This document shows positions 35,804 to 48,692 of a stretch of DNA of 64,000 nt, piece after piece. The translations under genes were made by a program, and so were the position numbers. The DNA is taken from positions 37,656,607-37,720,606 of the forward strand of contig NC_084802.1 of NCBI RefSeq assembly GCF_963169125.1, read 5' to 3'. Under the pieces are notes generated by a model. That model did not search any database, was not told where the DNA came from, and was given only the letters and a program-made list of their open reading frames with translations. The DNA comes from Humulus lupulus (taxonomy: Eukaryota > Streptophyta > Magnoliopsida > Rosales > Cannabaceae). Numbering within the stretch: the stretch's first letter is position 1; each line of letters starts with the position of its first letter.

Positions 35804-36860
35804 ATGTATCCAAGGCAAATAATGAGACCTGGTGGTGGTTATACCGAGGTTGGGAATTACAGCCAGGGTTTGAGTTCTTCACCTGCCCCTCATAATTTTC
35901 AGCAGGAGTTTACAGATGTGCAACTAAGATTATAGAGGCAAGAGGAAGAGATTAGGTGTTTGAAACAGCAGCAGGTTCTGTCAAGGAACACCTCTTCCTT
36001 TGCTATGCTAGGAGTGGCACCAATTTTGGCTCAGCCTAAGGTTGAGAACAGGTGGGAATTTCTTTGTGGAAGGTTCCAGGAGTATTACCCTCCAGTCTTT
36101 GAGGGAGGCCTAAATCCATTCAAAGCTGAGCAATGGATGGGCATGATCAGTTCCATTCTCGACAGTATGGGGGTGGTAGGTCACGATAGGGTGATCTGTG
36201 CTACATTTGTAGTGCTGGATGATGCCTGGACATGGTGGGAAGTGGTATCCCAGACACGAGATACAACTGTGATGGACTGGAAAGAATTTAGGCAACTGTT
36301 TAATGAATGATATTACTACGATGTTGTCAAGACTGCTAAGATGAATGAGTTTCTGAACCTGGTTTAGGGAAATGCAACAATAATCGAGTATGTTAATAGA
36401 TTCGATGGGTTGGCCAAGTTTGCTTTGATATGGTACCCACGGATGTAGCTTGGAAGAAAAGGTTTATCCAGGGATTGAATCCCAGAATAGCTCAGGGCGT
36501 TGGAGTCGCCCTAGTGTATGAAATCTCTACCTACTCTCAGGTGGTAGGGAAGGCTCTTGATGTTGAGAGCACAGGAAATGAGATTATAAAGGAGAGTGTC
36601 AGAGAGCACAGAGCTCAAAAAGCGCTACCTTCATTTATTGGATTGAGCAAGAACAAGGATTGGAAAGTCTGCCTAGAATGCACTCGGTGTAAGAGGCGTC
36701 ATCTGGGAGAATGCCGAGCAAAGGCATGTTCTTTATGTGGGATGGTTGGGCACCGTAAGAAGGATTGCCCAAGGCAAAGGAAGGATGAGAAAAATAGGGT
36801 GGACAGCTTGACTCTAGCTCGAGTGTTTGCTCCGATACAGTCAGAGTTGGAGACTGAGAC
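35804..36860 (+). pseudogene. Gag of element F, broken
   Basis: ATG at 35804 opens MYPRQIMRPGGGYTEVGNYS. The capsid core reads YYPPVFEGGLNPFKAEQWMG, RVICATFVVLDDAWTWWEVV and KRFIQGLNPRIAQGVGVAL; two zinc knuckles follow (CTRCKRRHLGEC and CSLCGMVGHRKKDC). Stops occur at about 35931, 36308 and 36364 and a frame shift lies near 36430. At 36848-36872 a GAGACT microsatellite encodes a Glu/Thr run after the knuckles. The domain order is that of the block A and G copies, so the assignment is safe. Confidence 0.82.
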
Positions 36861-37920
36861 TGAGACTGAGACTGGTTCCTTAGTGGTGGCAAGTCAGCTT
36901 TCTAGTTCTAATTTTTGTGTTGTGCTGACTGGTTTTGGTGCCATGTTATTCTTTGCTTGGTGCATATAGAGAGGCATAGAGTTGGTATGCAGATTACATG
37001 GTTATGTTGTGATGAGAATTTGATACTTTATTGGTAATTTGAAGAGATGGATTAGGCTATGGTGAGAAGGGACTCATCAGTTGATTTGATAGGGTTGGTT
37101 ATGACTAACTTCAGTATGATCCTGGATTTGAATTGGTTAGCCAAGTATGGGGCAATGATAAATCGTGAGGAAAGGATATAAATCCTTGGGTTTGAGAGTG
37201 GGAAACCCTTGTGGCAGTTGGCACTATGCTGATGACATTTGTATTTAGAGCTAGAGATCTATTGTAGGAGGATGCATAAAACTCCTAACTAGTGTGGTGG
37301 ATACCACTCAGGTTGTGCCAGTGGGATCAGGACAGATCAGATTAGCCTGTGAGTTTCTGCATATGTCTCCATGGGATTTGTCAGGATTATCTTTAACCAA
37401 AGAGATAGAATTGTAATTGGATTGGTGCCAAGGATAGGATCAGGTCTAGGGAATTGTATTGGACGACTTCAACAGAACTGTAAGAACTAAAGGCTCAGTT
37501 ATTGAGTAAGATGGTATTCTCCAAAGTGGATCTTTGATCTGGTTAGTACCAGCTGAAGATCAAGGAGAAGGATATGTAGAAGACTATTTTTATATTAGAT
37601 GAGGGCACTTGCAGTGCTGAGTTGTGTTTTGAGGATTTGGTTAATGCCGAGTTATTTTGATGGATTAAATGGACAGAGTATTCAAAGATTATCTTAATTG
37701 GATTTGTAATCGTCTTGATCAACAATATTGTGTTATATTCTTGGTTGGAGATTTGCCGAGGTCCAAGAACGCCTTAGAGGTTAGGAGTGTCCTTGGACGG
37801 GCAGGATATTACATGTGCTTTGTGGAAGAGTTCTAAGTCTTTTTACAGAGCAGAACCAGTTTATAGGTTATTATGATATCTCATTGACATGAAAAGGTGA
37901 TTGCCCAAGCATCGTGTTAT
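36861..37920 (+). pseudogene. Eroded protease and reverse transcriptase of element F
   Basis: Only short islands remain: a protease-like stretch near 37090-37150, [12 protein letters not shown] with CEFLHMSPWDL at 37300-37385, KVDLxSG..QLKIKEKDM near 37515-37580, and RSKNALEVRSVLGRAGYY near 37757-37815. The catalytic FIDD motif is not readable. At about 1.0 kb the region is well under half the length of its counterpart in G, so large deletions as well as point changes have hit it. Confidence 0.65.
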
Positions 37921-39340
37921 TTGAAGGGTGTGACTAGAACTAAAGTAGAGTTACTGGTGGGCCAGGTGGCCAACATTACAATTGAGTTTACTATTTCAGA
38001 TAGGATTAAAGGAAAACAATTAAGTGAACCCATAGATGGGAAGAATTGAGGGGAATGTCTTAGCTGGATTAGCTAAGGACTATGCAGTGTCAGGTATGAG
38101 TTTATTGTGTTATAGGGATCAGACTTGGGATCCAATGGACATTGGAATTAAATGGGAGATTCTGGATGAATCTCATACTACCTCTTACTCTCTTCATTCA
38201 GGCATCATGAAAGATGTACCAAGATCTGAAAGATTTATATCGATGGCCTGGGATGGAGAGGGACGTAACAGAATATATGAAAAAGTTCTTAACCTGTTAG
38301 CAGGTCAAGATAAAGTATCGGAAACTAGTAAGGCCATTACAACCTATGTGTAATCCATAGTGGAAGTAAGGAAACATTGCGATAGGTTTCGTAGTGGGGA
38401 TGCCCAAGATAATGGGCCAGCGTGATTTGGTTTGGGTCATTATGGACCAGTATTTAAAGTAAGTTCACTTCTATCAGTAAGGACAAGTAATATAATTGAT
38501 CAGTATACAGACCTCTATGTGAGAGAGGTAGTATGCCTTCATGGAATTCAAGATCTATCTTATTGGATGAGGACCCTGTTATTACTTCTAAGTCTTGAGG
38601 AAGATTGCAGAAGGTGATGAGTATACAGTTGGAGTTTAGTACAATTCATTATCCTCTAACTGATGGTAAATTAGAGAAAGAGAGTTATCCAGTCAATGGA
38701 GAGGCACCTTATGAGATGTTGTATGGTAGGGAATGTATATCACCGATTCACTGGGATGAGATGGATGAGATGTTATATCTGGATCCTGAGGTAGTTTAGG
38801 GGATTGTTGAGGCTATTGAAAAGGTTAGAGCTCGTATGCTCACTTTTCAAAGTAAATGGGGAAATTATGTTGAGCTGAAATGCAGGAACATGGAATTCCA
38901 AGTGGAAGATTGTATCTTCCTTAGATTATCACCATGGAAAGGGGTGAGCAAATAAGGGCAGGTTGAGCCCTAGATTAGTAGGACCGTTGGAAATCCTGAT
39001 TAGGATCAGTCAAGTTGCCTATGGATTGGCTTTATCTTTGGCACTGTTAGCAGTATACAGTGTATTTCATATTTCCAGGTTGAGGAAACATGTGCTAGAT
39101 GAGACTTATGTATTGAGTTATGAGAATTTGGAGTTAGATGTCAAGTTATCCTGTAAAGGGTAGCCAGCTCATATATGAGACAGAAAGAACAATGTTCTGA
39201 GAGACAAAGTTATACCTTGGATTAAGGTATTATAAGGAAACAAAGAGGTCGAGGGAGCGACTTGGAAACTGGAATCAAATATGCAGAATTTATACTCCGG
39301 GCTGTTCAGATAAATTTCGAGGAAGAAATTTCTGTAAGGA
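37921..39340 (+). pseudogene. Integrase of element F, broken
   Basis: The zinc-binding segment survives in part (ILDESHTTSYSLHSG near 38160-38205). The core is eroded: NIIDQYTDLYVREVVCLHGI at 38487-38550, then HYPLTDGKLEKES near 38648, then EAPYEMLYGRECISPIHWDE near 38700-38760. The C-terminal module reads SRLVGPLEILIRISQVAYGL (38966-39025) and HISRLRKHVLDETYVLSYEN. Many frame shifts and stops separate these pieces. The end near 39240-39310 still resembles a chromodomain (EVEGATWKLES). Confidence 0.75.
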
Positions 39341-41077
39341 AGGGATGGTTATAACGACCCAAATTTCCTAATAAGGCTTAGGGCCTTGATTAGGGAACCC
39401 GGATGGCAAATTATGGAATTATATGATCATATGATATTTGTGTGCATTATTATGCGAATATGTGAACAATATAATAATGTGACTTGATATGAATGTTTAG
39501 GTGTATTAAATATGTATGTGAGCCCATTTCTGATTAATTGGGCAAGTTTCATATTTTGGCCCATTTTGGGTATATTTGGCATATATGTGATATGTGTGTG
39601 GTGTTTCATTATTATTTGGTTATGCTAAGGTTACTCAGCACGAGACGATCCTAGGAGGCAAGCCAGTGGGAAAGTCACAACGAGATCTATACTTGACTCG
39701 GAGTGAGTCAAGGGGCATTTAGCATTACCAGGATATTGGGTAATGGGAATAAATATTTGGTGATAAATTGGGAGTTAGTGAGATCAGGGGAAAATTATGG
39801 GAATTTTGACTATTTTACCTAGTGGGACGTTTTTGGGACCCCGAGCATTAGGATTTGCTTGAGGTTACTTAAGCTTGAAGTAACCTGTTAAAATTATAAA
39901 AGAACGTTCAGAACGTTCTCTCTCCCTCCCATTCCCTTTTTGACACCTGATTACATTTTCATAGGAAACTCGAGTTTTAGGACTCGGATTCAAGCAAGGA
40001 TTAAGGCATAGCGATTCTAGGGAAGATTCGAAGCTTAGGGAAATAACTTAATCGGAGGTAATCCAAGTTTTAAGTTTTGAGTTTTTAAGCTTGAATTGGA
40101 TTTTATATTTTGATGAGTTTTTGGATGATTTGAAGCTTGGATTTTAATGGTTTTGGTTAATTAGGATGTTTGGGAACTTTGATTTTGGGATTTGGAGATG
40201 TTTGGATAGGTTTTTAAATGAAGAAAATGAAGGATTTTGGCTGGTTCATGGTTGGGTCGCGGTCCTATTCTAGGGCATCGCGGCCCAGGTTTGATGAAGA
40301 GGATGAGGTTGGTTGATGGGCAGGTAGGGCCGCGGCGCAAGGTGCATGCAGAGAGGTGGCCTGGCTTCTATCTGGAGGCGGGCCGTGGCTCAGGGTTTGG
40401 GGGCCGCGACACTTAAGGGAAGTTTTTCCCAGATTTGGTTTTTAGTCATGGGAATTTAACTCTATGGGCCTGGGATCGATCCTACTACCTAGTTGAGTGG
40501 GATTCGACATCCCAGAGGCTTTGGTTGGGTCTGGAAGTATTTATTTACTCATTTGATGAGGTTTTATATTATGGTTGTGACTAGGTTATCACTAGGGCTT
40601 GGAAACAGGATTGTGCTTGTGGCTCGTTTATTGGTAACTTATGCTTGGACTAAAGGTAAGAAAATTGCACCCAGTATGTGACATGCATGGTTATTGATGA
40701 AGCATGTTGAGTGCTCTATATATTGACAGTGATTGCATAGTAAATGCATAGCAACTTTGCTTATCTGTGTATGGCACTGACCAATGAGTTAGGAATCGAC
40801 AATGGTGTTAGTATTGACAGTGAAGCTATGATTTATTAGTCAAGTTCGGCAGTAGTACTGAGCACTGGTCATATGGAATTGACCTATGAGTCAAGAATAG
40901 TATTAGCGTGTTTAACACAAGCCTAAAAGATTAGATCTAATCGACATAAGCATTATCAACATAAGCATTAAATGCTTGACCGATCTTAAGTTCGATGAAA
41001 TCAAAAGCACTTGCCTAGTCTAAAGGCTAGTTACTTAGAGCCAGAGCCAAAAGGCTCAGGTGACTGTAATATCACAT

Positions 41078-41297
41078 GGCTAGGGTGTGGAACCCAAGTT
41101 CGTGACTCCATAGTCCCTTATCTGGTTAGGGTGTGGAACCCAAGTTCGTGACTCCATAGTCACTTATCTAGTTAGGGTGTGGAACCCAAGTTCGTGACTC
41201 CATAGTCACTTATCTAGTTTGGTTTTGGAACCCAAGTTCGTGACTCCATAGTCACTTTTCTGGTTAGGGTGTGGAACCCAAGTTCGTAATTCTTTAG
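41078..41297 (+). repeat. 46-bp tandem repeats in the F 3' LTR
   Basis: Nearly five units like those at 34522-34750 (starts near 41078, 41124, 41170, 41217 and 41263); the array ends where element G was inserted. Confidence 0.88.
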
Positions 41298-43751
41298 TGT
41301 AACGACCTGAAATATCTAATAAGGCTTAAGGGCCTTGATTAGCATGTTGGGAGGGCATAATTGGTTTATGTGTTATTTAAATGATTAAATGCATGATTAT
41401 ATGATTATATGGATATGTGAAATGCATGTTTACAAGTATTAAAATGCATGTGAGCCCTGTTTAGCTTATAAGGGCATATTTGTAATTTTGGTCCATTGAG
41501 GGTATAAATGTGATTATTTGTGGTAAATTATTGAGACCACATTATTATGTGGATGCATTTGAATCTTATGGATCGAGACGATCCTAGTGAGCGGTTTCGC
41601 GAAATAGTCACGACAGGGGTTTACACCCGGCTCGGGGGAGCCTGGGAGTATTTATGAGAATTTAGGAAATGTATTGGAGATTTTTAGACATTGGGGAAAA
41701 ATAATTAGTGATTAATTAGATGATGAGATTTAAGTGGTAATAATAGGGACACTCAAGGAATTAGCGGGAATTGGGAGCAAATGACCAAAATACCCTTAGA
41801 TTGATTTAAAGGTTTAGTTTTTAGTTGGGAGGGTAAAAGAGTCTTTTGATTATCAAGGGGGATAATTGATACTCTGTGTTCCTTAGATAATATTAGAAAG
41901 TGTTAGAAGCTGTGAAGGAAAAAGAAAGAAAACAGAACACTCAACTTACCTATTTCTCTCCCCCTCACGATTTCTTTCTCTCTCACTCTCCCTTGAGGAT
42001 TTTGAAGCTGAGAACTCAAGAGGAAGTCTAGGCTAGGATTTTGGGGCTTTGATCGTTGGAGTAGCTAAGGAGTTCAGCTGGAATTATCTTCCAAATTAAG
42101 GTAAGGTTTAAGGTTTTATCTGAGTTTGTTGAGCTTTGTTGAGAATGATTTCTGAGTTTGGTTTTGGATGGAAGTTTAAGGATTTAAACTTGGGAATTGG
42201 AGGAATCAAAGCTGGGAGGAAAATTGAAGGCAACTTAGGGTCGAATTCATTCATTAGAGGTAACATTTTTTGACCTTGATTATCTAGGTTTTCTAGTTTA
42301 GATGGAGTTCTTGAGCTTCAAGCTTAAATTTGATTTCTGTGGTTGATGGGGTTCTTAGCTAGGTTTTGGGTGTTATTAGGTTATTTTGGATGAGATATAG
42401 TGAGTTGTGGACTCAATTTTTATTTTAGTTGATGATTGAAGTGGGTTTATGGAGCTTTGGCTCAGGAAAGTTCGTTGGGAAAAAGCTAGAATTTTGCATG
42501 TTCGGGTTGCAGCGCTGTAGCGCTAGGCTGGGAGCGCTACTGCGCTAGACTGTGTTCCTGGGGGGCTGAGTTTCTGTCTATAGTGCTGTAGCGCCCTCTT
42601 GTAGCGTTACCCTGCCTACAGAACTAGGTTTTTGGGTATTTTTTAGGGTTTTGGCTTGGGGGCTCAGGGGACGGTTTCACAACTTTGTTTGGTGGAATTA
42701 GAGGTCTCGAGAGTGTGAGTTTGGTCCTGGGATTGTCCTTTAGAATTCAAACTTATCGAAGTACCATTTTATGGGTTGTGACTAGGTGTATGCCAAAGCC
42801 CGGAACAAGATCATGCTCGAGGGTCGTCTTTATTAACTAAAGCACTCATAATTAAAGGTAAGAAAACTACACCCTTTTGTGTGGCACTGATGGGACTAAG
42901 GGCTCCCTATATATGTATACAATTGCTATATGAATATGATATGCCATGTGAGCATGAAATAAACGGCCTAAGAGTGTCGGAACTGATATTTGTCCACAGG
43001 ACGCGACTCGGTTGTTGGTAGCCGAGGACAACTTAATAATCACTGAGCTCAATTTAAGGACGGAGTCAGTGGGTTAAACACTGTGCTCGACCTAAGTGAG
43101 CCAAAGATAGTGGGTTAAATAGAGGGTGCGGCCTAAGGGCGTCGACCCTAAGTATTTCATGATGAATATTGATATGATGTCATTGTTATCTGCTGTTTAT
43201 AGCTTGTTTAATACTGAGATGAATGTCTTATGAATAATTGATTGACCACTCTGATTAGGTGACTGCTATGGCATGCTGAATACCTGGTTAATAGCTTTAT
43301 GGATTATTTGATTGTCTGTATTTTTTGTGCTTTACATTATGGTTTTCTTGCTAGGCCTTAGCTCACGGGTGCTACGTGGTGCAGGTAAAGGCAAGGGCAA
43401 GGTGGACCAGTCCTGAGTTGGAGAGCTCTGGGGTAGAATGTACATAGTTTGCTGCTCGACCGAGGGATGGTACAGGGACAAGAGAACCTAAAGTGCCTAT
43501 TTTTCCATTAGAGTGGCTTGTGGTTGTACATAAACTTTGAAATTTTGTAAACTGTCCTTTAAAACCTGTTTTTGGGATCCCATGTATTAAACGTTTATTT
43601 AAATGAGAAATTTCCCATTTATGACCAAAATCTTTTAACCTTAACATGATTATGACTTTAGGGTCACATTTTCAACTATATGACTTGGTTAGCAAGTCTT
43701 GCACATTTATAAACACACCGTGTAACGGCCTTGGTTATCCTGGGTGTTACA
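41298..43751 (+). repeat. 5' LTR of element G
   Basis: 2454 bp, ends TG and CA. It holds GAGACGATCCTAG (near 41575), an AGCGCTA-rich middle (42510-42620), TTAAAGGTAAGAAAACTACA (42852-42871) and GCTACGTGGTGCAGGTAAAG (43371-43390). Confidence 0.93.
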
Positions 43752-43754
43752 ACT

Positions 43755-43766
43755 TTGTATCAGAGA
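43755..43766 (+). other. Primer-binding site of element G, mutated
   Basis: TTTGTATCAGAG, four bases after the LTR end, corresponds to TTGGTATCAGAG; the G to T change and AATT after it weaken pairing with initiator tRNA. Confidence 0.7.
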
Positions 43767-44137
43767 ATTCTAGGTTTAAGGGATCCTGAAGTGGCTAGAC
43801 ATGTACATTCGCCGCTAAAAACAAGCTCAACTCAGGGTTTGGTAATGGTATATTCGTGTTTATATGTTTGAGTGTTTAAAAGAAATATGAATGATGTTAC
43901 CTGTTTGATTGATAGGGAGCATGAGATACTGATAGGGCCTAACCCTTGACTGCTGTGTAATGATAGTAAGGCATGCTTATTAGCATTGTTGTTGCATGTG
44001 GATGAATATCTAGATAAACTATTATATTTTGATTGCTTGTGATTGGTTGTGTTTCTATAGTGGATCGTGGAAAGACTATTACCCTGTCATCATAGTCTGA
44101 CCGTCGAGTCGTTGATTGCAGATTAACTTGGATAGCT

Positions 44138-45250
44138 ATGCATCCAAGGCGATCTACACGACTTGTCGGCACTGGGTCTGAGACTAGGGGTGATGACCAG
44201 GGCCAGAACCCTCTGTCAGTCCCTGAGAACTGGCAGTAGATTATGGCAGACATGTAAGCTCGACTTCAAAGCCAGGAAGAGCAGCTTCATCTTCTGAGAC
44301 AGCAGGCTCCATCAGGGAGTGTTGCATCTATTGTGCCACCTGCTGTGGCACCATTTATTCAGACACAAGAAGTTGGAAACCGGTGGGAGTCGTTGTATAA
44401 GCGGTTTAGGAGACAACATCCTCCAACTTTTGAGGGGGGAGCAGATCCACTGAAGCTCGAACAGTGGATGAGCATGATTACTTCTATCCTAGATTTCATG
44501 AGGGTAGAGGGTCAGGACAGGGTGGCCTGTGCCACATTTATGCTGAGGGAGGATGCCCGCATTTGGTGGAAAGTGGCATCGCAGACAAGAGATGTTACTA
44601 CTCTGGGTTGGGACGGATTCAAGGACTTGTTTAGTCAGAAGTATTATAATGTTGCCGTCAGGGCAGTGAAAGTGAATTAATTTGTGGGGTTGGTACAGGG
44701 CAATATGATAGTTACAGAATATGCCCTGAAGTTCGATAGACTTGCGAAGTTCGCACCAGATCTTGTGCCTACCGCTGCAGCTAGGCAGGACAGATTTATC
44801 AAAGGGCTTAATGCTATGATAGCCTAAGATGTGAGAATTACAACAATACCTAGGGGGACAACTTATGCCCAGGCTGTTGAGAAGGCTCTTACCTCTGAGG
44901 AGGTAGAAAACAAGATTTGGAGGGAGAATGTTTCGAGACGAGAGGTTCGCAGGACGGTGCCACCGTATTTAGGATCTTGTAGGGGCGGGGGCCCTAATGA
45001 TTTGAAGAGGAAGACCCCTGATACTTTGACTGCTGCTAGTCCTGATAGGAGGGGTCAGGGTGTGCAGGGTGGCCGTCAAGGAGGTGGTGACACATGGAGG
45101 AGCTAGATAGAGTGCACGAGGTGCAGAATACGCCATCCGGGATGTCGGGCCAAGGCCTGCTATGTGTGTGGGGTGGTGGGACACCTGAAGGAGTGCCCAA
45201 CAGTGAAGAAAGGGGAACTAGGGAAGTTGGACAGCTTGATTCCATCTTGA
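44138..45250 (+). pseudogene. Gag of element G, broken
   Basis: ATG at 44138 opens MHPRRSTRLVGTGSETRGDD. The capsid core is HPPTFEGGADPLKLEQWMSM, ACATFMLREDARIWWKVASQ and FKDLFSQKYYNVAVRAVKVN; the zinc-knuckle part (CRAKACYVCGVVGHLKECP) is in a shifted frame near 45140-45200. Stops fall at about 44240, 44255, 44678, 44825 and 45106. Length and order match the block A copy. It cannot make a full capsid protein. Confidence 0.85.
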
Positions 45251-46600
45251 GTGTTCACCTTGACGCAGGCAGAGGCCGAGGCTAGTCCCTCGGTGGTGAC
45301 AGATCAGCTTTCTAGTGCTCACTCTCCTTTTACTGTATTGATTGACTCTGGTGCTACACATTCATTTGTTTCTAGTAAGGTGATTGATAGATTGTGTAGA
45401 CCTAGTCAGTACTGTATTGCAGGGTTCGGGACTATACTGCCTACAGGGGATCTGGTAGTTTCTAGGAGATGGATTAGAGCACTACCAGTGATGGTTGATG
45501 GTAGGGAGTTGTCAGTAGACTTGATCGAGTTAGGTATGGAGGACTTTGATATGATTCTAGGAATGGATTGGCTGGTTAGATACAGAGATATTATTGATTG
45601 TAGGAAGAAGATGGTGACTTTTGAGTCGAAGGGAGAGGATCCCTTCGTCTTCGTGGGTGCGGTATGTGGACCCCACGTACCCATGATATCAGCATTGAGG
45701 GCTAGAGACCTATTACAGGGGGGATGCATAGGTTTCTTGGCTAGTGTTGTGGATACTACCAGTGTTTTTCCAACAGGGTCGGGAGAGACTAGATTGGTTT
45801 GTGAATTCTTGGATGTATTCCCTGAGGATTTTCCAGGGCTTCCACCGCACAAGGAGATTCAGTTTGTCATTGAGTTGGCACCGGGGACAGAGCTAGTATC
45901 GAGGGCACCATATAGATTGGCAACAACAGAACTGAAGGAATTGAAGATGCAGCTACAGGACCTTCTGGATTTAGGGTTTATCAGGCCTAGCTACTTGCCA
46001 TGGGGTGCTCCAGTTTTGTTTGTGAAGAAGAAGGAAGGGACTCTGAGAATGTGCATAGACTACAGAGAATTGAACAAGTTGACCATCAAGAATAAGTACC
46101 CTCTACCAAGGATTGATGACTTGTTTGATCAGCTAGAGGGAAATACAGTATTCTCGAAGATTGATCTTCGATCTGGTTATCACCAACTGAGGATCAAGGA
46201 CGGGGATATACCGAAGACGACCTTCCATACGAGGTATGGGCACTATGAGTTTCTGGTCATGTCATTTGGTTTGACCAATGCCCCAGCAGCCTTCATGGAT
46301 TTAATCAATTGGGTGTTTAAGGATTTCTTGGATTAGTTTGTGATTGTCTTCATCGATGAAATCTTAGTGTACTCCAGTTCAGAGGAAGAGTACAAGCAAC
46401 ATCTTCGATAGGTCTTGCAGAGATTAAGAGAACACCGGTTGTACGCCAAATTTAAGAAGTGTGAGTTCTGGCTACCAGAAGTGACATTCCTTGGACATAT
46501 TGTTGGTTAAGATGGGATTAAGGTGGATCCATCTAAAGTGGAGGCAGTTAGAGATGGGTCGAGGCCAAGGAACGCCTCATAGGTTCGGAGTTTCCTTGGG
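45251..46600 (+). pseudogene. Protease and reverse transcriptase of element G
   Basis: An open stretch of 361 codons (to 46336) carries the aspartic protease ([18 protein letters not shown], later [17 protein letters not shown]) and then [59 protein letters not shown] at 46334-46336 stops it just before the catalytic box, which itself reads VIVFIDEILVYS, with the second Asp of FIDD replaced by Glu. Further stops lie at about 46409 and 46508, and near 46580. The protease triad DSG is intact; RT is dead on two counts. Confidence 0.88.
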
Positions 46601-47258
46601 TTGGCAGGTTACTACAGACGGTTTATAGAAGGGTTCTCGAAGATTGCTGCACCGATGACAGAATTGACACAGAAGAATTTGAAGTTCGTCTGGTCAGACA
46701 AGTGTGAGAACAGTTTTCAAGAATTGAAGCAACAACTTATTACTACACCTGTGCTGAGTCTTCCTTCGGAGGAAGGAAATTTTGTGGTTTATTGCGACGC
46801 GTCAAGGTTGGGTTTAGGCTATGTGTTGATGCAGAACAGGAAGGTTATAGCTTATGCATCATGACAGCTGAAGGAGTATGGGCAGCGGTACCCTACCCAT
46901 GATTTGGAATTGGCAGTGGTGGTATTCGCACTGAAGGTGTGGCGACATTATCTATATGGAGAAAAGTGTGAGATATACACCGATCATAAGAGTTTGAAGT
47001 ACTTCTTTACCCAGAAGGACCTGAACATGAGGCAAAGGTGTTGGCTGGAGTTGGTAAAGGACTATGACTGTGATATTATTTACCACCCAGGGAAAGCCAA
47101 TGTAGTGGAAGGTGCATTGAGCCGGAGGGGCTCAGGGCAGTTATTTAGTTCCACTCAGATATCGAGGGAGTTGGCTGATGAGATGTCCAAAGCGACGATA
47201 GAGTTGGTGGTGGGCCGGTTGGCCAACATTACTGGAGTGGATTAAGGAGGGTCAGCTG
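46601..47258 (+). pseudogene. RNase H of element G
   Basis: It reads YCDASRLGLGYVLMQNRKVI, then [35 protein letters not shown] and [16 protein letters not shown]. Here the TDHK Asp, lost in B and D, is kept. One stop (46862-46864) splits the domain, and a frame change near 47240 separates it from integrase. Confidence 0.85.
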
Positions 47259-48660
47259 GTGGATGCACAGTTACTGGAGGATAAAGAGAATGTCTTAGCG
47301 AGAGCAGCTAAGGACTATTCTATTTCCGAGGTTGGTTTACTACGGTATCAGGGTCGGATTTGTGTTCCGACTGATGTGGGGATTAGATGCGAGATACTGA
47401 ATGAATCACATACCATGTCGTACTCACTTCATCCAAGAACCAAAAAGATGTATCAGGATCTACCGACATTGTATTGGTGGCTTAGAATGAAGAAGGATGT
47501 GGTAGAGTACGTGGCCAGGTGTTTGACATGTCAGTACGTGAAAGCTGAGCATCAACGACCAGCAGGATTGCTTCAGCCTTTGGGTATTCCCGAGTGGAAA
47601 TGGGAGGATATTACGATGGACTTTGTGGGAGGATTACCCAGGACAGTGGGGCTTCATGACTCGGTGTGGGTGATAGTGGACAGATACACCAAGTCAGCTC
47701 ATTTTCTTCCAGTGAAGAGGACTTATACAGTGGATCAATATGCAGAATTGTATGTGGGGAGATCGTACGTCTCCACAGGGATTTCAAGTCTATTGTATCA
47801 GACTGGGATCCTATCATTACCTCCAAGTTTTGGGGTAGTTTGTAGAAGGCTATGGGGACTCAGTTGAAGTTTAGCACGACCTTTCATCCTCAGACTGATG
47901 GACAGTTTGAGAGGGCGATTCAGGTGTTAGAGGATATATTTAGAGCATGCGTGATTGACTTTGAGGGATCTTGGAGTAAGTATCTCTCATTGATTGAGTT
48001 CTCATACAACAATAGTTATCAATCAACAATTGGAGTGGCTCCATATGAGATGTTATATGGGTGGAGATGTAGATCACCCATTCATTGGGATGAGATGGGT
48101 GGGAGGAAGTATTTGGGACCGAACATGGTTCAGAAGACTAATGAGGCTATTGAGAAGATCCGAGCTCGAATGCTCACCTCACAGAGTAGACAGAAAAGCT
48201 ACGTTGATCCTAAGCGTACGGACGTGGAGTTCTAGGTTGGTGACCACGTGTTTCTGCAAGTTTCACCATTGCGAGGGGTGAGAAGGTTTGGGAAGAAGGG
48301 CAAGCTAAGCCCTAGATTCATTGGACCATTTGAGATCCTGGGAAAGATCAGACAGGTGGCTTACAGGTTAGCTTTGCCACCATCTTTGTCAGGAGTTCAT
48401 GACATATTCCATGTTTCTATGCTTTGGAAGTACGTCTCAGATATGACACATGTGCTGAAGTATGAGGACTTAGAATTGCAGACAGATTTGTCTTATGAGG
48501 AGCGACCGGTTCAGATCTTAGACAGGAAAGATAAAGTTCTACGAAACAAGACGATTCCTCTGGTTAAAGTATTATGGAGGAACAACAGGGTCGAGGAAGC
48601 GACCTGGGAGCTTAAGTCAGCAATGCGGGATTAGTATCCTGAGTTATTCAGGTAAAATTT
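47259..48660 (+). pseudogene. Integrase and chromodomain of element G
   Basis: The zinc-binding part is YSLHPRTKKMYQDL ... CLTCQYVKAEHQRP; the catalytic core is ITMDFVGGLPRTVG, a disrupted second-Asp region (47755-47850) and SYNNSYQSTIGVAPYE. The GPY/F-type end is [20 protein letters not shown] and the chromodomain-type end [20 protein letters not shown]. Frame shifts near 47755 and 47850, a stop at 48233-48235 and another near 48632 break it. It is otherwise colinear with the better integrase of element B. Confidence 0.86.
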
Positions 48661-48676
48661 CGAGGACGAAATTCTC

Positions 48677-48692
48677 AGTAGGAGGGGATAGT
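48677..48692 (+). other. Polypurine tract of element G
   Basis: AGTAGGAGGGGATAGT directly before the LTR start TGTAATGACCC. Confidence 0.75.
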
